A stretch of DNA of 64,000 nt from Granulosicoccaceae sp. 1_MG-2023 (GCA_030546905.1 JAUOPI010000006.1:62001-126000), one strand, 5' to 3'; positions 8,028 to 17,442 are shown, numbered from the stretch's first letter. Program-made: numbers and translations. Notes: generated by a model not told the origin, from the sequence alone.

Positions 8028-9911
8028 ATGGAAGCTGAACAAATCGAGATCGCCGGGTTTCTCCGGCAATACGCCCCCTTTGATGACTTGCCGGAGGAGG
8101 TGGTCGACCGGGTTGCCTGCAGTATCGAGATCAGCTATTTCCGCGCCGGCAGTGAGATCCTGACGTTCGGCGAGGAGATCCATGAGCTGTGTATGGTGCG
8201 CAGCGGGGCGGTTGAGATTTACCGCCGCAACGGCGATCTCTACAACCGTCTGAGCGAAGGCGAGCTGTTCGGTCAGGTTAGTCTGCTGATGAAGAACGTG
8301 GTGCGCCTGCCGGCACGGGCATTGGAAGATTCCCTGATTTACTTTATCCCCGAATCGGAATTCACCGCGCTGTGCGATGAGTTCGAGTCCTTTGCCTATT
8401 TTGTCGAGATGGAAGACAAAACCCTGCGTCAGGCGGTCTCGCAACAGTACGAAAGCCACAGTCTGATGATGTCCAAGGTGACCGCGTTGAATGCGCGCGA
8501 ACCGGTCCTGATCGATGTCTCGGCCAGTATCCGCGAGGCGGCGCAGAAAATGACCGAAGAAGATGTCTCCTGTCTGGTGATAATGCAGGACTGGTCATCG
8601 GCAGAGCCGGGCGTGCCGGAGCAGGGCTATATCGCCGGTCTGATCACCGACCGTGATCTGCGCGAGCGGGTGCTGGCCGCCGGGGTCAGTCCGGATGCGC
8701 CGGTCAGTGAGGTTATGCGTTCGGAGCCGGTAACACTGGATAAGGACGCCTACGCGTTTGAGGCGATGATGACCATGTTGCGCGCCAATATTCATCATTT
8801 GCCGGTTCTCGACGGGCAGGATGTGGTGCGTGTTATTGCAACCTCGGATATCGTGCGTTACGAGTCCAACAGCAGCATGTATCTGGTCAGCACCATTATG
8901 AGCCAGAGCTCGGTTGCGGGACTGGCCGCGCTGAAAGCCGAGATTAATGCAAGCTTTGTACGGCTTGTCGACGAGGATGCCAATTCACATATGATCGGCA
9001 GTGCCATGTCGGTGATCGGACGCAGTCTGACCCAGCGTTTGCTGGAACTGGCCGAAGAACAACTCGGCAAGCCACCCTTGCCGTATTGCTTTCTGGCCCT
9101 GGGCTCGATGGCGCGCGATGAGCAGCTGGTGCTGACCGATCAGGACAATGCGCTGATTCTGGATGACCGTTATGACGAAGCCGTGCACGGTGAGTATTTT
9201 GCCGCGCTGGCCAAATTCGTCAGCGACGGGCTGAACGATTGCGGCTACAGCTATTGCACCGGCGGCATTATGGCCAGCAATCCCAAATGGCGTAAAACCC
9301 GCCGTCAGTGGGAGAGCACCTTCGGCGGCTGGATTGACAAGCCTGACCGGGAGGCCTTGCTGAACTGTTCGATCTTTTTTGATCTGGACGGCGTACACGG
9401 CAAGACGGTCTGGGCCGAGCAGCTCAATGTGTTTATTGCCAGCAAAGCCAAGTCCTCGCCGCGCTTTCTCGGCAGTCTGGCGCGCAATGCCCTGAACCGC
9501 CGGCCGCCGCTGGGCTTTTTTAAGAACTTTGTCGTTGAAAAAGACGGCGAGCACCGCGAATCGATCAACCTCAAACGCCGCGGTACCGCGCCCTTGTCGG
9601 ATCTGATCCGGGTCCATGCGCTGGCCGCCGGATCGCGGGCGCAGAACTCCTTCGAGCGACTCGATCATGTGATGAAAGCGGGGATTCTGCCGGCCGGCAG
9701 TGATACCGATCTGCGCGATGCGCTGGAGTTTATTTCGATGGTGCGTATCCGGCATCAGGCCGCGGACCTGAAAGCCGGCATCGAGGTTGATAATAACGTC
9801 GAGCCGGAAAGCCTCAGTGATTTCGAACGGCGCAACCTCAAGGAAGCATTCCAGGTTTGCAGTAACGCCCAGCGCTTTCTGCGCTTCCGCTATCCCTATA
9901 CCACGAACTGA
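8028..9911 (+). CDS. cNMP-binding / CBS pair / DUF294 nucleotidyltransferase-like protein
   Basis: A 627-residue cytoplasmic protein. About residues 15-130 form a cyclic-nucleotide-binding-like domain (FGEEIHELCMVRSGAVEIYRR, GELFGQVSLL). Residues 150-290 form a CBS pair (GLITDRDLRERVLAAG; HHLPVLDGQDVVRVIATSDI). Residues 310-470 form the DUF294 nucleotidyltransferase-like domain with LGSMARDEQLVLTDQDNAL, followed by the DUF294 C-terminal domain. The ATG at 8028 is preferred; an in-frame TTG at 8016 is possible. The next gene, a DnaQ-like exonuclease, starts 4 bases after the stop. This pair recurs in gammaproteobacteria, often near acetate genes (recalled), which are absent here. Function is unproven. 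Confidence 0.9.
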   Translation: MEAEQIEIAGFLRQYAPFDDLPEEVVDRVACSIEISYFRAGSEILTFGEEIHELCMVRSGAVEIYRRNGDLYNRLSEGELFGQVSLLMKNVVRLPARALEDSLIYFIPESEFTALCDEFESFAYFVEMEDKTLRQAVSQQYESHSLMMSKVTALNAREPVLIDVSASIREAAQKMTEEDVSCLVIMQDWSSAEPGVPEQGYIAGLITDRDLRERVLAAGVSPDAPVSEVMRSEPVTLDKDAYAFEAMMTMLRANIHHLPVLDGQDVVRVIATSDIVRYESNSSMYLVSTIMSQSSVAGLAALKAEINASFVRLVDEDANSHMIGSAMSVIGRSLTQRLLELAEEQLGKPPLPYCFLALGSMARDEQLVLTDQDNALILDDRYDEAVHGEYFAALAKFVSDGLNDCGYSYCTGGIMASNPKWRKTRRQWESTFGGWIDKPDREALLNCSIFFDLDGVHGKTVWAEQLNVFIASKAKSSPRFLGSLARNALNRRPPLGFFKNFVVEKDGEHRESINLKRRGTAPLSDLIRVHALAAGSRAQNSFERLDHVMKAGILPAGSDTDLRDALEFISMVRIRHQAADLKAGIEVDNNVEPESLSDFERRNLKEAFQVCSNAQRFLRFRYPYTTN

Positions 9912-9915
9912 CCGC

Positions 9916-10635
9916 ATGGACGCCTCATATACTAACAACGCGGAGCTTGATTGGCCCGCGCACTACCGGCGCCTTGCCTCATCGGCGCGGGACCCGCGGC
10001 TGCAGGCGTTTTACCGGCAGGGCACGATAGCGGGCGATACGCCGCTGGGCGAGGTGCCGTTTGTGGCGCTGGATTTTGAAACCACCGGCCTGCGTCTGGA
10101 GCGCGACGAGATTATCAGCATTGGTCTGGTGCCGTTTGATCTGCAGCGTATCCGCCTGCGCGAATCGCGTTACTGGTTGCTTAAACCGCGTCGCGGTCTG
10201 ACTGACACCTCGGTGCCGTTCCATGGCATTACCCACAGCGAGCTTGACGGTGCACCGCGCCTCGGAGAGTTGCTCGGTGATTTGCTCGCCGCCATGGCCG
10301 GTCAGGTGGTGGTGGCGCACTGCCGGCAGATCGAGCGCGGTTTTCTTGATGCCTCGCTGCGTCGTTTGCTGGGCGAGGGCATTGCTTTTCCGGTGGTCGA
10401 CACCATGGCGCTGGAGGGCTTGCTTTACCGGCGTGGTCTGTTGCCGCAGCTCAAGCGCCTGTTCGGGATCCGGCCGGTCTCGATCCGCCTTGCCGAAAGC
10501 CGCAGCCGTTATAATCTGCCGCACTACGGCCAGCACCACGCGCTGACCGATGCGGTCGCCACCGCCGAGCTGCTGCAGGCGCAGATCCGTCACCGCTACG
10601 ATGCGCAGACGCCTTTATCTGAAATCTGCTACTGA
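9916..10635 (+). CDS. 3'-5' exonuclease, DnaQ-like (DEDDh)
   Basis: A 239-residue protein. Exo I is ALDFETTGL near residue 50. Exo II is VVVAHCRQIERGFLD. Exo III is HHALTDAVATAELL with the His/Asp pair of the DEDDh class. This is the proofreading-type fold of DnaQ, RNase T and ExoX, but the sequence does not tell DNA from RNA substrate. The ATG at 9916 lies 4 bases after the DUF294 stop; an upstream ATG at 9787 was rejected because it reads in another frame through DUF294. The two genes are almost certainly co-translated. Confidence 0.9.
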   Translation: MDASYTNNAELDWPAHYRRLASSARDPRLQAFYRQGTIAGDTPLGEVPFVALDFETTGLRLERDEIISIGLVPFDLQRIRLRESRYWLLKPRRGLTDTSVPFHGITHSELDGAPRLGELLGDLLAAMAGQVVVAHCRQIERGFLDASLRRLLGEGIAFPVVDTMALEGLLYRRGLLPQLKRLFGIRPVSIRLAESRSRYNLPHYGQHHALTDAVATAELLQAQIRHRYDAQTPLSEICY

Positions 10636-10788
10636 GTGCCGTGCCGGCGCGTTTGCAGCAGGCTATCCTACGCCTTTGTCATAGCAGGGGCATGACCTCA
10701 TGCTAAACTCAGGCGCAGATGCGTCGTACGGGGAACCCGGCGATTGCCGTCGGGTCTTAAGCACTGGTTTACTCAAGAGAGATTCTCA

Positions 10789-11664
10789 ATGACACGGATA
10801 ATCCTGTTTCTTGCCACCAACTTTGCCGTGATGATTGTCTTCGGCATCGTGGTCCGCCTGTTCGGAATTGACCAGATGGTCGGTATGCCGGGGCAGATGA
10901 CACAGTTGTTGGTTTTTGCAGCCTTGTTCGGTTTTGCCGGCTCGTTTATTTCGCTGGCAATGTCGAAAATGATGGCCAAGCGCTCAATGGGCGTACAGAT
11001 CATCGAGCAACCGGCCAATGAAACCGAGCGTTGGCTGGTGCAGACCGTCCAGCAGCAGGCGCAGGCCGCCGGTATCGGTATGCCCGAAGTCGGGGTTTTT
11101 CATAGTGCCACGCCCAATGCCTTTGCCACCGGTATGAACAAAAATGCGGCGCTGGTGGCGGTCAGCACCGGTTTGCTGGAAAACATGAACAAAAACGAGG
11201 TTGAGGCCGTGCTGGGGCACGAAGTCAGCCACGTGGCCAACGGCGATATGGTGACCATGGGCCTGATCCAGGGCGTGCTCAACACCTTTGTGATTTTCTT
11301 CGCACGGGTGCTGGGTATGCTGATTGACCGCGGTATGAACCGTGACGGTAACGGGCACGGCATGGGCTACTGGATCGGCTCCATCGCCGGTGAGATCGTG
11401 TTCGGCATCCTGGCCAGTATTATCGCCGCCTGGTTCTCGCGTCAGCGCGAGTTCCGTGCTGACCGCGGTGGTGCGCAATTGTCTTCGACCAGCAATATGA
11501 TCGGCGCGCTGCGGGCCTTGCAGCGGGTCTCGCACCCCGAGGGGCTGCCGGACAAAATGGCCGCCTTCGGTATTCTCGGCGGCGGCAAGCTCTCTCAGCT
11601 GATGGCGACCCACCCGCCGCTGGAAACGCGCATCGAAGCGCTGCAGCGCGGCAACGACGGCTAA
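10789..11664 (+). CDS. htpX: Membrane zinc metalloprotease HtpX
   Basis: Inner-membrane M48 protease of 291 residues involved in membrane protein quality control. It has N-terminal helices (IILFLATNFAVMIVFGIVV, then a second near residue 40), the zinc motif HEVSH (VLGHEVSHVANGDM), two more helices and the downstream REFRADRGGAQL segment with the third ligand region. The start at 10789 follows AAGAGAGA with good spacing. Length matches E. coli HtpX. Promoter elements such as a heat-shock or Cpx box were not clear in the 153 bases upstream. Confidence 0.96.
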   Translation: MTRIILFLATNFAVMIVFGIVVRLFGIDQMVGMPGQMTQLLVFAALFGFAGSFISLAMSKMMAKRSMGVQIIEQPANETERWLVQTVQQQAQAAGIGMPEVGVFHSATPNAFATGMNKNAALVAVSTGLLENMNKNEVEAVLGHEVSHVANGDMVTMGLIQGVLNTFVIFFARVLGMLIDRGMNRDGNGHGMGYWIGSIAGEIVFGILASIIAAWFSRQREFRADRGGAQLSSTSNMIGALRALQRVSHPEGLPDKMAAFGILGGGKLSQLMATHPPLETRIEALQRGNDG

Positions 11665-11688
11665 GCGGTCGTTTCTCAGTACACATTC

Positions 11689-11721
11689 AAGCCCGGCCGG
11701 TTTTCCGCACCGGGCTTTTTT
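11689..11721 (+). terminator. Rho-independent terminator after htpX
   Basis: AAGCCCGG pairs with CCGGGCTT across a 13-base loop and is followed by a T-run. It lies 24 bases downstream of the htpX stop. Confidence 0.88.
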
Positions 11722-11735
11722 GTGGTTTGATATCC

Positions 11736-11760
11736 GGTTGCCGGCACTGTGCCGGCAACC
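11736..11760. promoter_or_regulatory. 25-base perfect palindrome upstream of 5-oxoprolinase
   Basis: The arm GGTTGCCGGCAC is followed by one T and then its exact reverse complement. It ends 21 bases before the oplAH ATG and lies just after the htpX terminator. It could be an operator for a dimeric regulator or an RNA hairpin in the leader; no regulator gene is adjacent. Confidence 0.6.
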
Positions 11761-11781
11761 ACTTCGGGCACACACGGCGAC

Positions 11782-14700
11782 ATGAGCAAGCACACACCTT
11801 CTGACAGCGGCCGCTGGCAATTCTGGATCGACCGCGGCGGCACTTTTACGGATCTGGTCGCACGCACGCCGGACGGCCGGCTGCGTACCCACAAACTCCT
11901 CTCGGAAAATCCCGCCCGCTATGCCGATGCGGCGATTCAGGGCATCCGTGATCTGCTTGGCCTGGCGCCGGAGGCGCCACTGCCGGTGGCGCAGATCGGC
12001 GATATCAAAATGGGCACCACGGTGGCGACCAATGCCTTGCTGGAACGGCGCGGTGAGCCGACCTTGCTGCTGACCACACAAGGCTTTGCTGACGCATTGC
12101 GCATCGGCTACCAGACCCGGCCGCGGCTGTTTGATCTTGATATCCGTTTGCCGCCGATGATTTATGCGCAGGTGGCTACGGTCGACGAGCGTATGGGCGC
12201 CCACGGTGAGGTGTTACAAGCGCCTGATGAAACGGCCTTGCGGGCCACCTTGCAGGAGGCCTTCGATGCCGGCTTGCGGGCGGTGGCGATCTGTTTTCTG
12301 CACGGCTACCGCTATCCGGCCCATGAGCGGCTGGCGGCGCAGATTGCCGCTGAAACCGGTTTTACGCAGATTTCCGTCAGTCACGAAACCTCGCCGCTGA
12401 TGGGGCTGATCGGGCGCGGCGATACGACTGTGGTCGATGCCTATCTGTCGCCGGTCCTGCGCCGTTATGTCAATCAGGTTGCCGGCGAGCTCGAGGGTCT
12501 GGCGGCGCAGGGCGGGCGGCTGATGTTTATGCAGTCCGGCGGCGGTTTGACCGATGCGGCCTTTTTCCGCGGTAAGGATGCGATTCTGTCCGGTCCGGCC
12601 GGTGGCGTGGTGGGTATGGTGCGCACCGCCGAGGCTGCCGGGTTTGAAAAGGTGGTCGGCTTTGACATGGGCGGCACCTCGACCGATGTCAGTCATTACA
12701 ACGGTGAGCTCGAACGGACCTTCGAAGCCGAGGTGGCCGGTGTGCGACTGCGTGCCCCCATGATGCAGATTCACACCGTGGCCGCCGGCGGTGGCTCGGT
12801 GCTGCATTTTGACGGCGCGCGCCTGCGGGTTGGTCCTGATTCGGCCGGTGCCTATCCCGGGCCGGCCTGTTACCGCAACGGCGGGCCGCTGACGGTTACC
12901 GACTGCAATGTGATGCTGGGCAAACTCGATCCGGCCTTTTTCCCGGCTGTCTTCGGCGCCGATGGAAAGCAAAGCCTGGATACCCGGATCGTACGTGAGA
13001 AATTCACCGCGCTGGCGGCCGAGATCAGTGAAGCCACCGGCACAGTGCAGACGCCGGAGTCGGTGGCTGAAGGTTTTCTGACCGTGGCGGTACAGAACAT
13101 GGCCAATGCGATCAAGAAGATCTCGGTCGAACGCGGCTACGATGTCAGTGACTATACGCTGGTCAGTTTCGGCGGGGCAGGCGGGCAACACGCCTGTCTG
13201 GTGGCCGATGCCCTGGGCATCAAGCGGGTGTTTCTGCATCCCCATGCGGGTGTTTTGTCGGCTTTCGGGATCGGTCTGGCCGATGTCCGTCACCTTGAGG
13301 AAAGAGCGCTGGAGCAGACCCTGAGCCGGGAAAACGAGGCGGCCATCGGCGAAGCGCTCAAAGCACCTGCGGCGGCCGCCCGTGATGAACTGCAGCGCCA
13401 GGGTTTTGCAGCCGACGCGATTGCCATGGAATACCGTGCACGCCTGCGTTACGACGGCTCGGATACCGCGCTGACGGTGCCGTTTGGCAGCCCGGCGTCC
13501 ATGCAGTCGGCATTTGAGGAACAACACGCCGCACGCTTCGGTTTTATTTCCCCGGAGAAGCAACTGATCGTACAGTCCTTGCAGGCCGAGGCCATCGTGC
13601 ATTCGGACACGGATGCCATGTCAGCGGATATGATCCCGCACGGCACCGAACTGCCGCCGGCATTGAAAGTCAGCCCGCGATCCGATGATGCGACGGCCGC
13701 ACCATGGCGTTTTTATCAGCGCGAACAGCTCAGCGCCAGTGTGCCGGTGCCGGGGCCGGCGATTATTCTCGAGCCGACCGGTACCAATGTGGTGGAGCCG
13801 GGCTGGCAGGCCGAGCGGCGGGTGGATGGCGCACTGATTCTCACACGTCAAAGCCAAGCCGCCACAGCGCAGTCCTTTGACACGGCTGCCGATCCGGTGA
13901 TGCTGGAGATATTCAATAATCTGTTTATGAATGTCGCCGAGCAGATGGGGACAGTCCTGCAGAATACCGCGGCCTCGGTGAATATCAAAGAACGGCTGGA
14001 TTTTTCCTGTGCGATCTTCGATCCGGACGGTGAGTTGATTGCCAATGCGCCGCATATGCCGGTGCATCTGGGCTCCATGAGCGAGTCGATCAAGGCAGTT
14101 ATCCGCAAGCATGGCGACACACAACAGCCTGGTGACGTATTTGTATTAAATGCGCCTTACAACGGCGGCACGCACCTGCCGGATGTGACCGTGATCAAAC
14201 CGGTGTTCGAGGCCGCAGAGGTGATATTTTACGTGGCCTCACGGGGCCATCATGCGGATATCGGCGGTGCCGTACCGGGCTCTTTCCCAGCCGACAGCCG
14301 CAGCGTCGATGAAGAGGGCATTCTGCTCGATAATGTGCTTTTGGTGCACGACGGGCGCTTTCTTGAGGAAGAAATGCGCGTCTTACTGGCCGGCGGGCGC
14401 TGGCCGGCGCGCAAGCCGGACTACAATATTGCCGATCTCAAGGCGCAGGTTGCGGCGGTGGAGAAGGGCGCGACCGAGTTGCTGCGGGTGATCGGGCATT
14501 ACAGTCTGCCGGTGGTGCACGCCTATATGCGTCATGTGCAGGACAACGCCGAGGCCTCGGTACGGCGTGTTTTGTCGCGCCTCGGCAGCGGCAGTTTCAG
14601 CTGTTCGCTGGACGACGCTTATCAGGTCAGTGTCAGCGTGACCGTGGATCCGGCGCAGGCCACTGCCGTGATCGATTTCACCGGCACCAGCGGCCAGCAT

Positions 14701-15414
14701 CCGGGCAATTTCAACGCGCCGCGGGCGGTGTGTTATGCGGCGGTGCTGTATGTGTTCCGTTGTCTTGTCGACGAGGATATTCCGCTTAACGCCGGTTGCC
14801 TGAAGCCCTTGCAGATTATTCTGCCCGAACCTTGTCTGATTAATCCGGTGGCACCTGCAGCGGTGGTGGCGGGCAATGTGGAGACCTCGCAGCTGATTGT
14901 CGATGCGCTGTTCGGTGCTTTGGGCATCATGGCTGCGGCACAGGGCACGATGAATAATTTTATCTGGGGTAACGGGCAGTATCAGTACTACGAAACCCTC
15001 TGCGGCGGTGCCGGTGCCACAGCGCGTGCCGATGGCTGCGATGCCGTGCACACGCATATGACCAACTCACGGCTGACCGATCCGGAGGTGCTGGAGTGGC
15101 GTTTTCCGGTGCGTCTGGAACGCTTTGCCATCCGTCGCGGATCAGGCGGCCGGGGGAAATACAAGGGTGGCGACGGCATCATAAGACGTGTACGTTTCGG
15201 GCAAGCGATGTCGGTCAATATTATTGCCAACCGGCGCAAGGTCGCGCCCTATGGCATGGCCGGTGGTGAACCCGGGCAGGTCGGGGTTAACCGCCTGATA
15301 CGCGCTGACGGGACGGAACAGGTCCTGTCCGGCACGGTGGCATTTGAGGTCGCAGAAGGTGATATCGTCGAAATAGAAACGCCCGGGGGCGGGGGCTATG
15401 GTCGTCGATCTTAA
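11782..15414 (+). CDS. oplAH: 5-oxoprolinase (ATP-hydrolysing), HyuA-HyuB fusion
   Basis: A 1210-residue enzyme predicted to convert 5-oxo-L-proline plus ATP to L-glutamate. The N-terminal half is the hydantoinase A/oxoprolinase ATPase with WIDRGGTFTDLVARTPDG, FDMGGTSTDVSHYNG and GGAGGQHACLVADALGI. The C-terminal half, from about residue 690, is hydantoinase B-like (NLFMNVAEQMG, SRGHHADIGG, and near the end GGGGYGRRS). The single-chain length fits 5-oxoprolinase better than two-subunit hydantoinase or acetone carboxylase. The ATG at 11782 was chosen because the family N-terminus begins shortly after it. The last 17 bases overlap the next gene. Confidence 0.9.
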   Translation: MSKHTPSDSGRWQFWIDRGGTFTDLVARTPDGRLRTHKLLSENPARYADAAIQGIRDLLGLAPEAPLPVAQIGDIKMGTTVATNALLERRGEPTLLLTTQGFADALRIGYQTRPRLFDLDIRLPPMIYAQVATVDERMGAHGEVLQAPDETALRATLQEAFDAGLRAVAICFLHGYRYPAHERLAAQIAAETGFTQISVSHETSPLMGLIGRGDTTVVDAYLSPVLRRYVNQVAGELEGLAAQGGRLMFMQSGGGLTDAAFFRGKDAILSGPAGGVVGMVRTAEAAGFEKVVGFDMGGTSTDVSHYNGELERTFEAEVAGVRLRAPMMQIHTVAAGGGSVLHFDGARLRVGPDSAGAYPGPACYRNGGPLTVTDCNVMLGKLDPAFFPAVFGADGKQSLDTRIVREKFTALAAEISEATGTVQTPESVAEGFLTVAVQNMANAIKKISVERGYDVSDYTLVSFGGAGGQHACLVADALGIKRVFLHPHAGVLSAFGIGLADVRHLEERALEQTLSRENEAAIGEALKAPAAAARDELQRQGFAADAIAMEYRARLRYDGSDTALTVPFGSPASMQSAFEEQHAARFGFISPEKQLIVQSLQAEAIVHSDTDAMSADMIPHGTELPPALKVSPRSDDATAAPWRFYQREQLSASVPVPGPAIILEPTGTNVVEPGWQAERRVDGALILTRQSQAATAQSFDTAADPVMLEIFNNLFMNVAEQMGTVLQNTAASVNIKERLDFSCAIFDPDGELIANAPHMPVHLGSMSESIKAVIRKHGDTQQPGDVFVLNAPYNGGTHLPDVTVIKPVFEAAEVIFYVASRGHHADIGGAVPGSFPADSRSVDEEGILLDNVLLVHDGRFLEEEMRVLLAGGRWPARKPDYNIADLKAQVAAVEKGATELLRVIGHYSLPVVHAYMRHVQDNAEASVRRVLSRLGSGSFSCSLDDAYQVSVSVTVDPAQATAVIDFTGTSGQHPGNFNAPRAVCYAAVLYVFRCLVDEDIPLNAGCLKPLQIILPEPCLINPVAPAAVVAGNVETSQLIVDALFGALGIMAAAQGTMNNFIWGNGQYQYYETLCGGAGATARADGCDAVHTHMTNSRLTDPEVLEWRFPVRLERFAIRRGSGGRGKYKGGDGIIRRVRFGQAMSVNIIANRRKVAPYGMAGGEPGQVGVNRLIRADGTEQVLSGTVAFEVAEGDIVEIETPGGGGYGRRS

Positions 15415-16675
15415 GAAAAAAACGCTCTTTACCGCCCATCCGGTTGTGGTGGTCGGTGCCGGCCATGCAGGGATGCAGTTTGCCACACACCTGACCGAGG
15501 CCATGCCCGGGGCGCGTATCGTACTGGTCGATGCAGACGCGGACTGGCCTTGTCATAAGCCTCCCTTGTCAAAATCCTATCTCAGCGACCGCAGGGAGAC
15601 GCTGCGCCGCCTTCGCGAGCCGTCCTGGTTTGTGAATCATAATGTCGGCTTCCGCCGTGGCGTGCGGGTCAGGACATTCAATACCCGCTGGCAGACGGTG
15701 TCGTTCGACAATGGCGAGCATTTACAGTACAGCCGCCTGATCCTGGCCATGGGCTCACGCCCGCGCGTCCCGGAGATTCCGGGCCTGGACCAGGCCGGGG
15801 TTGTGGTCCTGCGAAACCACAGGGATGCCGAACAGATTCGAAAGTGGGCCTATCCGGCGACCTATGCGGTGGTGCTGGGCGGCGGTTATATCGGCGTGGA
15901 GACCGCGACGGCGCTGGCCCGCCACGGCCGTAAGGTGACACTGATCGAGTCCGGGCCGCGTCTGCTGCGCACGATTGCCGCAGAGTCGATTGCCGCGCTG
16001 GTCAAGCGGCGTCTGGAACGCGCCGGGGTACGGGTGTTTCTTAATACAAGCCTGAGTGAAGTCTGCGGCGACGGGCGTATCCGGCGGATTGTGCTCGACA
16101 GCGGCGAGAGCTTTCCGGCTGAGGTGCTGATCGTCGGCACCGGCGCGGAGCCTGATACCGAACTGGCCGAGCGTGCGCGTCTGGATTGCGACGACGGTAT
16201 TCTGGTCAGTCCGACCATGCGTACTTCGGCGCTGAATGTTTATGCGGTCGGCGACTGCGCGCGTTTTCCCAGTGAGCGTTACGGCATCAGTCTGCGCCTG
16301 ACCTCGATTCAGAACGCCAATGACACGGCGCGCTGCGCGGTCGACGCCATCCGTGGCAAGCCCGTACCCTACAAGGCAAGCCCGTGGTTCTGGACAGATG
16401 CCGGTGGCGCTCGCGTGCAGATCTGCGGCGTGCCGGTCGGGGCCAACAACAGCCTCAGTTGCGGTGATCCGCAGCGTGAGCGGTTTTCGGTTTATCATTT
16501 TTCCGGCGATCAGCTGGTTGCGGTCGAGAGCGTCGACGAGCCGCATACACATCTGCTGGCGCGGCGCTTTTTTGATCTGGATCGTTTGCCGACCCGGGAC
16601 GATGTACAGCAGGGGCCGGAACACCTCGAACAGCTGTACCAACGTTGGCGCAGGGAGTCGCTGCGCCGCCGCTAG
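15398..16675 (+). CDS. FAD-dependent NAD(P)H oxidoreductase, ferredoxin/rubredoxin reductase-like
   Basis: A 425-residue flavoprotein. It has two dinucleotide-binding motifs: VVVVGAGHAGMQFATHL near residue 17 for FAD, and VVLGGGYIGVETATALARHG near residue 155 for NAD(P)H. The second FAD motif is NVYAVGDCARFP near residue 275. The order and the C-terminal domain (FWTDAGGARVQICG) match reductases that feed electrons to ferredoxins of P450 or dioxygenase systems. No ferredoxin or oxygenase partner is adjacent. It starts inside the end of oplAH, so the two are coupled. Electron acceptor unknown. Confidence 0.85.
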   Translation: MVVDLKKKTLFTAHPVVVVGAGHAGMQFATHLTEAMPGARIVLVDADADWPCHKPPLSKSYLSDRRETLRRLREPSWFVNHNVGFRRGVRVRTFNTRWQTVSFDNGEHLQYSRLILAMGSRPRVPEIPGLDQAGVVVLRNHRDAEQIRKWAYPATYAVVLGGGYIGVETATALARHGRKVTLIESGPRLLRTIAAESIAALVKRRLERAGVRVFLNTSLSEVCGDGRIRRIVLDSGESFPAEVLIVGTGAEPDTELAERARLDCDDGILVSPTMRTSALNVYAVGDCARFPSERYGISLRLTSIQNANDTARCAVDAIRGKPVPYKASPWFWTDAGGARVQICGVPVGANNSLSCGDPQRERFSVYHFSGDQLVAVESVDEPHTHLLARRFFDLDRLPTRDDVQQGPEHLEQLYQRWRRESLRRR

Positions 16676-16690
16676 TGGCAAGGAGAAGCA

Positions 16691-17428
16691 ATGCCCGAGG
16701 CAGAATTACTCGCACGGCTGAAACAAAAAGCCGCACAGGACCGGGAGCTGTTCCGTCGTCGCGGTGATACGGTACGTGAATTGTGGGTCGCCCGGGCCTT
16801 TCTGCAGCACTGTTTCGGACGGCGCCAGAACACCCATTGCTACAAGGCTGCCAACTGCGAGCCGGCCGATATTATTGTCCTGCCGGGCCTGCACGCCGAG
16901 TACGCGGTACAGCGTTTCGTGCCGCTGCAGATCAAGGAAGTGGGCCAGGCCGGCGGCAAGCCGGGCAGGGAACGGCTGCGCCTTTATGAGCGCATACTCG
17001 AAGCGCGCACAGTCGATGAAGTGCTGCAGCAACACCGGCCCCGTGCATCGCGCCTGTTATCCGATTTCAGCAGTCGTCTGGCCTCGGAACTGGCCAAATA
17101 CGCCGAGCACTACGGCACCATCTCGCGGCAGATCAATCTGGTCTTGTATCTGAATTTCCCGCAGGTCCGCTTCCGCCGCAAACACGTGCCCATGCCGTCG
17201 CTGGCACCGCTGGCCGGGCAGTTCCGCAGTGTCGGGGTACTGACCGATGACTGCGTGTTTATGCTCAAACGGCCGCTGCCGCCGACCGACAAGTCAAAAC
17301 GCGAGCACTTCGGCATTGTGGATGCGGGCAAGGCGCGGGACTTTCTGGGCTATGACGTGTCGGCCGGTTTTTTCCCGTCACCCGGGGTGTTTACCGGCGA
17401 GCCGCTGTGGCTGATCGACGCCGGTTAG
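16691..17428 (+). CDS. Uncharacterised protein, possible DUF1780-like nuclease fold
   Basis: A 245-residue protein with no signal peptide or membrane helix. Its order of segments resembles my recollection of DUF1780, a family labelled putative endonuclease: RELWVARAFLQHCF near residue 29, EPADIIVLPG near residue 57, then FVPLQIKEVGQ near residue 77, and a long helical middle (residues 95-150). The PAD...QIK arrangement could be a PD-(D/E)xK site with Gln in the third position, but this is inference. It follows the flavoprotein by 15 bases with the ribosome site AAGGAGAAGC, so it is in the same operon. Assignment is tentative. Confidence 0.5.
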   Translation: MPEAELLARLKQKAAQDRELFRRRGDTVRELWVARAFLQHCFGRRQNTHCYKAANCEPADIIVLPGLHAEYAVQRFVPLQIKEVGQAGGKPGRERLRLYERILEARTVDEVLQQHRPRASRLLSDFSSRLASELAKYAEHYGTISRQINLVLYLNFPQVRFRRKHVPMPSLAPLAGQFRSVGVLTDDCVFMLKRPLPPTDKSKREHFGIVDAGKARDFLGYDVSAGFFPSPGVFTGEPLWLIDAG

Positions 17429-17442
17429 TGCGGATCAGCCAC
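17407..17442. terminator. Hairpin between convergent genes (weak terminator candidate)
   Basis: GTGGCTGATC at 17407 pairs with GATCAGCCAC at 17433 across a 16-base loop. It overlaps the stop of the gene ending at 17428 and precedes the end of panD. There is no T-run, so a terminator role is uncertain. Confidence 0.3.

Noticed and set aside
7373-8038. 221-residue ORF across the REP array
   Set aside because: It is made of translated REP units (repeated RYTGDLAGLG), has no ribosome site and overlaps the rhomboid and DUF294 genes.
10984-12204. 406-residue minus-strand ORF
   Set aside because: It is antisense to htpX and oplAH, spans their terminator, and its composition is that of a reverse-frame shadow.
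12214-13602. 462-residue minus-strand ORF
   Set aside because: Fully antisense to the well-supported 5-oxoprolinase; His/Arg/Gln-rich shadow without domain features.
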